This document shows positions 35,249 through 42,709 of a stretch of DNA of 42,709 bases, one piece after another (within the stretch, counting starts at the first letter, position 1; the number at the start of each line of letters is the position of its first letter). The DNA lies in assembly GCA_964461435.1 (NCBI GenBank), contig CAYWUI010000027.1:1-42709 (forward strand). Direction: 5' to 3'. The notes under the pieces were generated by a model that saw only the letters and a program-made list of their open reading frames with translations, had not been told where the DNA came from and ran no database searches. Source of the DNA: G020354785 sp964461435 (GTDB taxonomy: Bacteria > Bacteroidota > Bacteroidia > Bacteroidales > UBA10428). Both the position numbers and the translations under genes were made by a program.

Positions 35249-35542
35249 ATGGTTAAGGAAAGTAAAAATAATTTTACGGGAAAGGAAATCATTCCTTTGG
35301 TTTCTCTAATGTTCTTTATTCTGGTTTTATTTTCATTTTTAGATGAAGTTTTGGATCTGCCTCATTTATTCTTTGGTTCACTGAAAACCCCAATAAACCG
35401 GAATGAAATAATTATTGAAGGCACAGGGGTCGGATTGGCCATAGTACATCGAATAATCAGCAAACATAGAGGAGAAGTATGGGCTAATGGTACAATTAAC
35501 CAGGGAGCGACATTCCTTTTTTCTTTGCCTTCACAAACATAA
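35249..35542 (+). pseudogene. histidine kinase with internal deletion
   Basis: 97 codons. The first part is a basic start and a hydrophobic helix (PLVSLMFFILVLFSFLDEVL), as in the N-terminus of a membrane sensor. After about residue 55 it passes directly to the end of a HATPase domain: GTGVGLAIVHRIISKHRGEVWA (G2 box region) and GATFLFSLPS. The sensor, H-box, N-box and G1 box are all missing. The frame is intact, so this is a clean internal deletion. It cannot be an active kinase. Confidence 0.8.
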
Positions 35543-35554
35543 AAACCAAAAATC

Positions 35555-35644
35555 ATGGAAAATTATTTTGCTGTTGAAGTACTACTCGTTGAGGATAATA
35601 ATGATGATGATGCAAATCTTACCATCTGGGGCTTGAAAAAATAA
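35555..35644 (+). pseudogene. truncated Rcp1-type response regulator
   Basis: 29 codons from ATG 35555 to TAA 35642-35644. VEVLLVEDNNDDDANLTIWG is the start of a receiver of the Rcp1 class (strand 1, acidic pair, helix 1). The phosphoacceptor strand and everything after it are absent. It follows the kinase remnant by 12 bases and precedes the intact hybrid kinase by 11, so it looks like the middle gene of a once complete three-gene cluster. Confidence 0.75.
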
Positions 35645-35655
35645 AACAAAGGAAA

Positions 35656-37968
35656 ATGAGAAAAATATTAATGTTAGAGGATAATCAATATGATTTAGGT
35701 TTAGTGCTAAATCAGCTAAAAAAAGACAAGTTAAGTTTTTCTTATAAAGAAACAGATAATAAGGAAGGTTTTATAAACCTGTTGAGATCATTTCAGCCTG
35801 ATATCGTACTGGCCGATTATAAGCTTCCCGGTTTTTCAGGACTCGAAGCTTTGGAAATCGTTAAAAAAGCAGATGACAACCTGCCTGTAATCTTTGTATC
35901 AGGTACAATAGGAGAAGAAAGAGCGGTTGAAGCTATGAAAAACGGATTAAACGACTATATGCTGAAAGGTAATTTAAGCAGATTGTCAGCAGCAATTGAG
36001 AGAGAAATAAGGGATGCTGAGATACGCCGAAAACACGAAGAAACCCAGGAGTTATTGAAAATAAATGAAAGGAACCTGAGGAAAACAGAAGAAATTGCTC
36101 ACCTGGGCAGTTTTGAGATCGATTTAAAGACCGGCATTTGCGAATGTTCGCTGGAATTTTATAAAATTCTTGGTTTACAACCCGGCAGCTTTAAAGCAAA
36201 ACTCAAAAATATCATTCAGCTGATAAAGCCCTCAGAAAGAAAAATATTTGAAAATGCAATAAAAGAAATTAAAGTAACAAAGAAAAAATTCGATATAATT
36301 ATCAATTTTATAAGCCCTGATAAAAAGTCAAAAACAGTACATTGTGTCGGTGAACTAAAAGACAGAGAAAAAGAGAAAAATGATGTGGTTATTATAGCTG
36401 CCCATGATATTACAGAGTTAATTGAGACAAAGAAAGCCCTGGAAAAGGTAGAAAAGGAAAAATCTATGATACTGGATTCAACATCCGAATTGTTTTTATT
36501 TTATAATGAGAATTTAAAAATAAAATGGGCTAACAATGCTGTAAGTAAATATATGAATGTCGAACTACATGAATTCGAGAATAAATATTGTTATGAAGTA
36601 TTGTTTAATCATAAAGAACCATGTGAAGAATGTCCTGTATTGAAAGCCTTATCAACCAGGCAGATCCATTATAATATTATTTCAACACCCGATGGTAAAA
36701 TCTGGGAAGTCAAGGGATTCCCCGTATTAAATAGCAGCGGTGATATAATAGGATTAGGGGAGGTAGTACGTGATATTACTGAACAAAAAAAAGCTGAAGA
36801 TGAATTGATTAAGGCAAAAGAGAAAGCTGAAGAGTCCGACCGGTTGAAATCATCGTTTTTGGCTAATATGTCACATGAGATACGAACACCGATGAATGGA
36901 ATTCTTGGTTTTACTGAGATGCTTAATAAAGAGAATCTGTCTAGGGAAGAAAAGAAATATTATTCGGAAATTATAAAAAACAGCACTGACAGGCTCTTAT
37001 ATATTATTAATGATATACTGGATTTGTCCAGAATAGAAGCACAACAGCTTAAAATCGAGAAATATACTTTTGATATAAATAAACTGATGAAGGAGCTGTA
37101 TTATGAATTTGAACTGTTTAAAAATAAAAATAATAAAACCGGTATTGAACTGCGACTCAAAAATAAATATACCGAGGGTTCTTACATATATTCCGATAAA
37201 CACAGGATACGGCAGATACTAACCAATCTTCTAAATAATGCATTTAAATTTACAGAGCAGGGGTTTATTGAATTCGGGTATAAAGTAAAAGACAATCATA
37301 CTGTTCAATTCAGTGTCAGGGATACAGGAATTGGCATTCCAAGAGAATATCAGGGAATTATATTTGAACGTTTCAGGCAGGTTGATGAGTCAATGGCAAG
37401 GACATATAGTGGTGCGGGATTGGGTTTATGCATTGCAAAAGGCCTGGTTGAATTACTGGGCGGTAAAATATGGATTAATTCCACATCCGGTATTGGCAGC
37501 ACATTCTTCTTTACAATTTCGCACGATATTCAGGAAGAGACAAAACTAATTGAAAAAACCTTTAATGAAACGGCAAATATGTTTAAGGATAAGACTATTC
37601 TGGTTGTTGAGGATGAGGAACTAAATATTTTATACTTTAAAGAACTTTTTAAAAATACAGAAATTAATTATCTTTTAGCTAAAGATGCAAAAGAAGCTAT
37701 TCAACTGGTAAGCAGCAATTCCAGGATTGATATTGTGTTAATGGACATTAAGTTGCCAGGGATGGATGGATATAAAGCAACCAGAAAAATTAAGAAGATC
37801 AGAAAAGACCTGCCCGTTATAGCCCAGACTGCCTATGCATATAATGAGGACAGATTAAAATGCCTTGAAGCAGGATGTGATGATTACCTTGCAAAGCCTA
37901 TAAAAACAGATGCCCTTTTTAAAATAATGGAAAAGCATTTATGCAGCGTAACTCCCCAAATCTTATAA
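35656..37968 (+). CDS. hybrid histidine kinase REC-PAS-PAS-HisKA-HATPase-REC
   Basis: 770 residues, soluble. Receiver 1 (1-125) has D54 in LADYKLPG but ends MLKGN instead of KP. PAS 1 is about 145-255 and PAS 2 about 270-378. PAS 2 contains three cysteines C312-x10-C323-x2-C326-P, suggestive of a metal or redox site. The H-box SHEIRTPMN has H407; NLLNNAFKF, DTGIGIP and GAGLGL are the ATP-binding boxes. Receiver 2 (647-765) has D697 in LMDIKLPG and AKPI. Output is not obvious, as no DNA-binding domain is attached. The signal is unknown. Confidence 0.92.
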   Translation: MRKILMLEDNQYDLGLVLNQLKKDKLSFSYKETDNKEGFINLLRSFQPDIVLADYKLPGFSGLEALEIVKKADDNLPVIFVSGTIGEERAVEAMKNGLNDYMLKGNLSRLSAAIEREIRDAEIRRKHEETQELLKINERNLRKTEEIAHLGSFEIDLKTGICECSLEFYKILGLQPGSFKAKLKNIIQLIKPSERKIFENAIKEIKVTKKKFDIIINFISPDKKSKTVHCVGELKDREKEKNDVVIIAAHDITELIETKKALEKVEKEKSMILDSTSELFLFYNENLKIKWANNAVSKYMNVELHEFENKYCYEVLFNHKEPCEECPVLKALSTRQIHYNIISTPDGKIWEVKGFPVLNSSGDIIGLGEVVRDITEQKKAEDELIKAKEKAEESDRLKSSFLANMSHEIRTPMNGILGFTEMLNKENLSREEKKYYSEIIKNSTDRLLYIINDILDLSRIEAQQLKIEKYTFDINKLMKELYYEFELFKNKNNKTGIELRLKNKYTEGSYIYSDKHRIRQILTNLLNNAFKFTEQGFIEFGYKVKDNHTVQFSVRDTGIGIPREYQGIIFERFRQVDESMARTYSGAGLGLCIAKGLVELLGGKIWINSTSGIGSTFFFTISHDIQEETKLIEKTFNETANMFKDKTILVVEDEELNILYFKELFKNTEINYLLAKDAKEAIQLVSSNSRIDIVLMDIKLPGMDGYKATRKIKKIRKDLPVIAQTAYAYNEDRLKCLEAGCDDYLAKPIKTDALFKIMEKHLCSVTPQIL

Positions 37969-38037
37969 GAAATATCCTAAAGGTAATTTTAAAATAAATA
38001 ACACAGATACATTTGACCCAATACCTGCGCTTATAAT

Positions 38038-41000
38038 TTACCTGGCAATAAAAAGTTTAGTTGTTTTATTAAAATGTTGCTTATTTTTGGTTAGTGTTAC
38101 ATTCATATATACAAAATATACGCCAGATGGTAATTCATTGCCGTAGTAATTGTCGCCTGCCCAGATAATTTTAAAAGTACCTTCATTAAGATATAACTCA
38201 TCAATTAAACGGTAAACAAGTGTTCCGAATTGATCATAAATCAGAATTGAAACTCTGCCAGCCTCATATAAAGAAAAAGACATTTGAGTATATTGTTCAA
38301 ATGGATTCGGATAAATTTGAAGATTGTACTTTTCAGGTGTAATAATACCTCCAGATCCAATTATTGATGTTATTAATTCAAAATTTGCTGTCACCTCTAT
38401 GGTGCTGTCCATAACTATTGTATCGGGACTGGCATTCCCGGTAAGATCTCCACTCCAACCGCTAAATTCACTATTCATGCCGGGAACTGCTTCAAGTATA
38501 ACACTGTCCGCCGGAAGAAAGGCCTCCTGGTAAGGAAGTGTACTGAGCGTTCCGTTTACTTTTACCAGTCCTTCCCCGCTGCCTGATTTACTTATAGAAA
38601 GAGTGTATGTGACAAGTTCAAAATTTGCTTCCACATCTTTGGTGCCGTCCATAATTATTGTATCAACACTGGCATTCCCGGTCAGATCCCCGCTCCAACC
38701 TGAAAAATAATATCCTTCATGCGGGATGGCGGTTAACCGGACTAAAGTACCTGAATCCAAAGGACTAAAAGGCTGGTTAACCTCTATAGTTCCATTTTCT
38801 GAAGATAAAAACAAATTAAACCGCTTCAGATCCGTACCGAAAACCCTGAATTCAGAAAAGCCTGCCCTGCAATCCTGCGGTAATCCTGTGACAGTGATAC
38901 GCACATAACGTGCTTTTATCGAAATATAATCAGATTGAACTTCCCCTGGAATTGTATTATTCGTTTTATCCACTACCAGATTCCAGTTTACATCATCTGA
39001 TGAAACTTCAATTTTATACTTGTAGGCTTTATTAAATTCCCATACAACTTCTGTTTCCGTGAGGTTATATTCTTTTCCCAGATCAACTTTCCACCAGTGT
39101 CCCGCATCCTCATCATGCGCCATCCATCTTGTAATTATATTCCCATCATTACCCCTGCATGCAATATTGTGTTCACAGGTATCCTCACTATCGGCAAAAG
39201 AAGGCTTGTTTAAAGCAAGATTTATTCTGTCTGAAGAATAAAAAATATTGCTTTCCTTCATTAAGTCCATACCAGTATCTACCGGTGAAATACGGTAAGA
39301 ATATGTATACGTTGTATCTGTGTACATAGTAAATTCCGGTAGATTATTTCCGTGTGCTGTCCATGTATCATTGCCACCTATTCCTTTCTGGTGGTAACTA
39401 ACACGCAAAGTAATATTATCATCCCTGATCAGTTCGAATAAATGCATTTTACTTTCAAGTTCCCATGGTGTATAATGCAAGGCATTGATTTCGACTACAG
39501 GCATCCCTGTGATTAGCAGTCCTGTGCCCTGATCATTTGTCAGTGCTGCCCAATGCACATCAGTCCGGTTTCCGGTTTCACCCGGAATAATATAGGAACC
39601 GAGCATACTGTCAACTTTAGTTTGATATACGTTAATATGGGCGCTCTTCTTCCTGTCCCAGTAATTTTCATGCGGGCCACGACCGTACCATGTTAATGTC
39701 TCAAATCCTTCGGGTATACTAAAACGCATACCTGCTTCAGGAATATCGGGCAGGCTGGTATCCGGGTCAAGGACACTTTTCACTATGATATCACCATTTC
39801 CATAGATAATATACTCTGCTGAGCCATATGATGAAATGGTTGTAGGGAAGGTGAAATATACAGTTATTCTGAAAGCCTTGTTATTTATTTTTTTAGTAAC
39901 AATACTATCAACAGTCCGGTTAAGACTTGCATCACTCCATGTAGTATGAATATCGTATCTCCATCTTTCATTATTTGTTGGAGCCCTCCAGAAATTCGGA
40001 ACAGGCCCCTCATTTATCAACTCTGTTCCGTTGTAATCATATGAGGTAAAAAAACCTTTCGTTTTATTAAATACTATTGTGAATTTTTCTCCGGATATAA
40101 CGAGGTTGTCATTTGTTTCCAGCGTATCAAGAATGGCAAATTGTGAAGTATCAATTATATCCGGGGCAGTTACCGGAAAAGGAACTTCAAATTGTTCCCC
40201 TGCTATTTCATAGTCTTTATTTGCCCATTGTGCATTCTCTTTCAACTTAAGACTGAAGTTCAGGTAGTATTCTGATCCTGCCTCCAGCTGCAGGAACCCA
40301 TAGTTAATGGATACAGTCTTATCAGATAAAGGTGGGATGTTCATTTCCTGGTCAGATAATATCCCGGAAGCTATAATAGTATTATCCTGTACTAAATCCC
40401 AGGTAGTAATGAATTCATTTAAATTCACAAAAAGGTAGTGGTTTTCTATATTTACTGTACCCTTTATCAGATTTACAGGTTTTAATCTTACATTCTGATA
40501 TATCTTTTTTACTTCATGGACTTCGGGTTGCAAGGTCCGGTCAGCTCCCAAAATACCATTAGCACAAAAAAAGCCCGAGTTAGGGTTATCACCCCAGTCA
40601 CCCCCATAAGCAAGAAATTTACCTGTGCCATATCCGGGTGGTTTAGGCCACCATAATGCCTGATCAACCAAACACCACAAAAAGCCTCCCTGCAGATTTG
40701 AATATGTATCTATTTCATCCCAGAATTTGTATAAGTTGCCTACGCTGTTCCCCAATGCCAGGGCATATTCACATAATATAACCGGCTTTGTAAGGTCTGC
40801 TTCCCCTAAATTTCTGATTGAGTCAAGTGAAAGAAACATTTCACTTTGCATATCCGAAACATTTTTTTGTTGCTCATAGTGAACCAGTCTTGTCGGATCA
40901 TTTTGTTTGGCCCAATTATACATTGCTGCGAAATTACTTCCCGTACCGGACTCATTTCCCAGAGACCAGATAAGAACACTAGGGTGGTTTTTATCCCTTT

Positions 41001-42405
41001 CCACCATATTTTTTATCCGGTCAATGCAAATGTCTTTCCATTCAGGTTTACTATCCGGAATTCTATACGGCCCATATCTTACACCGTGGGACTCCAGATT
41101 TGTTTCATCAAGTACATAAATACCATATTCATCACACAGGTCGTACCATAGCGGATGGTTAGGGTAATGGCTTGTTCTCACGGCATTGATATTATATCTT
41201 TTCATGATACTAATATCCTGAATCATACGTTCATAGCTTATTGCCCTGCCTGTATTAGGTTCTATCTCATGCCTGTTTATTCCTTTAAAGGTTACCGGCA
41301 ATCCATTTAATTTCATTTGTTTATCTTTTAATTCAAATTCCCGAAATCCAATCCTGCAGCTTTCTGTTTCTATTTCACTATTTTGATCATTTTTTAATGA
41401 AAGTACTAAAGTATATAAGTAGGGCTTCTCAGCTGACCATATATAAGGATTAGTCACCGGCTGTTTCAATGAAATGGTTGTATCCTGGTAAGGATCGATT
41501 GTTATATCTGATTCCTCAGTTGAAAGGACAAACTGATTATCCGTTTTATATAAAGATATTTCTAATGAATAACCTGATATTGTGACAGTACTATAATTAT
41601 GAATTAAAACATCAACACTAAGCTCTGCATCAATGTAAGATTCATCAAGATCGGTTACAACGGTAAAATCATACATATGTGTTTTTGGAGTTGAATACAG
41701 GTAAACATCCCTGAAAATGCCACTTAATCTGATAAAATCCTGATCTTCCAGCCAGCTTCCATCGCACCACCGGTATACTCTGACTGCAATATTATTTTCA
41801 CCTGTATGAACCTTGTCGGTAATATTAAATTCATCTGCTGTAAAGCTATCTTCACCATAGCCGACATATTGTCCGTTTATCCAGACATAAAATGCCGATT
41901 CAACCCCTTGAAATGAGAGAAATATTTCCCTCGATTCCCAGCCGGCAGGTAATATAAATGTTCGCTTGTAGGATCCGACAGGATTATAGTTAGCGGGAGC
42001 ATTTGGCGGTTCAGGGTCTTCATGCCCTGTCCAGGGATATATAGAATTCGTATAAATGGGGCTATCAAATTCCTGAACCTGCCAGCTTCCGGGCACCTCA
42101 ATATTAGCCCAGCTACTTATATCATAGTCGTTCTCATAAAAATCTGCAGGACAGGAAGCAGGATTGATAGCAAAATCAAACTTCCATTCACCGTTTAAGA
42201 GCAAGCAGTTAGGAGATGTATACCTTTCAGCCAGGAGAGCTTGTGGAACATTATTATAAGACATCAGGGTTGCATGCGCCGGAAGACGATTAACCTGAAA
42301 TATATTTGGAGTGCTGTCCCACTCTGTTGCCTGGGCTTTAACAGATTCTATACATGCTATATTTAATATTAACAAGCATATCAGAAAGAACCTTAAGTGT
42401 TTCAT
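38038..42405 (-). CDS. secreted GH2 beta-galactosidase with F5/8C, InlB-type repeats and T9SS tail
   Basis: 1455 residues, about 430 more than E. coli LacZ. A signal peptide (about 1-25) precedes the GH2 sugar-binding domain (45-240), Ig-like domain (240-350) and TIM barrel (350-640). The acid/base is E485 (WSLGNESG) and the nucleophile E546 (ILCEYALALGNS). The Bgal small chain is about 770-1045. A discoidin-type F5/8C domain spans about 1060-1195, then two InlB/Big-type repeats with GWSGDLTGNAS (about 1200-1350), and a T9SS sorting domain opens with IYPNPFEQ and ends in KLFIAR. The residue matching E. coli His540 is Leu549, so substrate may not be plain lactose. The enzyme is probably displayed on the cell surface. 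Confidence 0.93.
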   Translation of the reverse strand: MKHLRFFLICLLILNIACIESVKAQATEWDSTPNIFQVNRLPAHATLMSYNNVPQALLAERYTSPNCLLLNGEWKFDFAINPASCPADFYENDYDISSWANIEVPGSWQVQEFDSPIYTNSIYPWTGHEDPEPPNAPANYNPVGSYKRTFILPAGWESREIFLSFQGVESAFYVWINGQYVGYGEDSFTADEFNITDKVHTGENNIAVRVYRWCDGSWLEDQDFIRLSGIFRDVYLYSTPKTHMYDFTVVTDLDESYIDAELSVDVLIHNYSTVTISGYSLEISLYKTDNQFVLSTEESDITIDPYQDTTISLKQPVTNPYIWSAEKPYLYTLVLSLKNDQNSEIETESCRIGFREFELKDKQMKLNGLPVTFKGINRHEIEPNTGRAISYERMIQDISIMKRYNINAVRTSHYPNHPLWYDLCDEYGIYVLDETNLESHGVRYGPYRIPDSKPEWKDICIDRIKNMVERDKNHPSVLIWSLGNESGTGSNFAAMYNWAKQNDPTRLVHYEQQKNVSDMQSEMFLSLDSIRNLGEADLTKPVILCEYALALGNSVGNLYKFWDEIDTYSNLQGGFLWCLVDQALWWPKPPGYGTGKFLAYGGDWGDNPNSGFFCANGILGADRTLQPEVHEVKKIYQNVRLKPVNLIKGTVNIENHYLFVNLNEFITTWDLVQDNTIIASGILSDQEMNIPPLSDKTVSINYGFLQLEAGSEYYLNFSLKLKENAQWANKDYEIAGEQFEVPFPVTAPDIIDTSQFAILDTLETNDNLVISGEKFTIVFNKTKGFFTSYDYNGTELINEGPVPNFWRAPTNNERWRYDIHTTWSDASLNRTVDSIVTKKINNKAFRITVYFTFPTTISSYGSAEYIIYGNGDIIVKSVLDPDTSLPDIPEAGMRFSIPEGFETLTWYGRGPHENYWDRKKSAHINVYQTKVDSMLGSYIIPGETGNRTDVHWAALTNDQGTGLLITGMPVVEINALHYTPWELESKMHLFELIRDDNITLRVSYHQKGIGGNDTWTAHGNNLPEFTMYTDTTYTYSYRISPVDTGMDLMKESNIFYSSDRINLALNKPSFADSEDTCEHNIACRGNDGNIITRWMAHDEDAGHWWKVDLGKEYNLTETEVVWEFNKAYKYKIEVSSDDVNWNLVVDKTNNTIPGEVQSDYISIKARYVRITVTGLPQDCRAGFSEFRVFGTDLKRFNLFLSSENGTIEVNQPFSPLDSGTLVRLTAIPHEGYYFSGWSGDLTGNASVDTIIMDGTKDVEANFELVTYTLSISKSGSGEGLVKVNGTLSTLPYQEAFLPADSVILEAVPGMNSEFSGWSGDLTGNASPDTIVMDSTIEVTANFELITSIIGSGGIITPEKYNLQIYPNPFEQYTQMSFSLYEAGRVSILIYDQFGTLVYRLIDELYLNEGTFKIIWAGDNYYGNELPSGVYFVYMNVTLTKNKQHFNKTTKLFIAR
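38368..38820 (-). repeat. tandem pair of InlB/Big-type repeats inside the GH2 gene
   Basis: Two units of roughly 75 codons each contain the near-identical segments GWSGDLTGNAS, then D-T-I-hydrophobic-MD, then ANFEL. DNA identity is high around 38400-38460 and 38640-38700, so the duplication is fairly recent or maintained by conversion. Such repeats usually act as spacers or surface modules. Confidence 0.8.
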
Positions 42406-42697
42406 AACGGCAAAATAATTATAATTATAACGATTATTTCAAATAACAATTAATTGGAAAGTAATAAGAATATCAGAGTATTAAAATTTCCAATAAAGCA
42501 ATACCAAGTATTTTCGAATTTGAGTTTTGCTATATTATATAGCTGAAAGTTAGTTTTTATAAGAGAATTAAGAGCAAGTTATTAATAATCAATATTGAAA
42601 TCTATATCATTTATATGTAAAAAGCAAGTGATTTTTGACCAACTCCATTGTATAGTAGGATTATCCGACTTTTTATGTGCATGAATAATTTAAAACA
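42406..42697. other. AT-rich upstream region of the GH2 gene
   Basis: About 290 bases with no coding potential seen. No TAnnTTTG box is found for the GH2 gene on the minus strand. The segment ends in the GGGACAGCGCCC arm at the window edge. Confidence 0.5.
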
Positions 42698-42709
42698 GGG
42701 ACAGCGCCC
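42698..42709. repeat. GGGACAGCGCCC arm cut by the window end
   Basis: The last 12 bases are an exact copy of the core found at 28696-28707 and 34855-34866. The matching inverse arm would lie just beyond the window. Confidence 0.8.

Noticed and set aside
38368..38820. Possible assembly duplication of the two GWSGDLTGNAS repeats
   Set aside because: The units differ at many bases and residues outside the core, so they are genuine diverged repeats.
1..42709. CRISPR array, phage genes, restriction or BREX-type defence cluster
   Set aside because: No regularly spaced direct repeats, cas, phage or methylase genes were seen. The PglZ domain here belongs to PorX, not a BREX system.

Overview
The window comes from a member of the Bacteroidota, most likely a polysaccharide-degrading, Bacteroidales-like lineage. 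The evidence is the low GC content, near-absence of Shine-Dalgarno sites, several TAnnTTTG -7 promoter boxes, the type IX secretion (T9SS) regulators PorX and PorW, GldH, and two large glycoside hydrolases ending in T9SS sorting domains. A run of exactly 100 N (11068-11167) marks a scaffold join, so this is a draft or metagenome assembly, and order across that point is not proven.

Layout. 1-961: 5' part of a DUF362 protein. 1149-9032: carbohydrate block with a secreted GH3 enzyme, an AAA_14/DUF4143 ATPase, a GH78 alpha-L-rhamnosidase and a GT4 glycosyltransferase. 9232-9438: orphan T9SS C-terminal domain, the remnant of a lost cargo gene. 9469-10722: receiver/histidine kinase. 10784-11167: foreign-looking sequence running into the gap. 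11217-12476: NRAMP metal transporter.

12500-24395 is a long block on the minus strand. In transcription order it is modD-like, holB, ricT, gldH, trmB, ATL, a NifU-domain protein, a DUF3267 protein, porW, porX, tsaE, ald, tRNA-Cys. It mixes gliding/T9SS control with DNA and RNA maintenance. 24580-32272 is mostly housekeeping: lepA, aspS, tadA, a small beta-barrel protein, a two-helix membrane protein, dprA, tatD, tRNA-Ser. 32442-34848 is an ExbB-X-ExbD-ExbD proton-channel operon. 34850-37968 has a palindromic repeat cluster, two gutted two-component genes and an intact hybrid kinase. 38038-42405 is a 1455-residue multidomain GH2 beta-galactosidase with a T9SS tail.

Together the window holds regulators of the T9SS (PorX, PorW), two intact cargo enzymes and one cargo remnant. 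I do not see a complete new defence or mobile system. The most distinctive signals are a family of GGGACAGCGCCC palindromes at three loci (one a perfect 22-bp stem filling the gap between two convergent genes), the orphan sorting-domain remnant, the eroded kinase/regulator pair, the mobile-element-like edge at the gap, and a GH2 active-site change.
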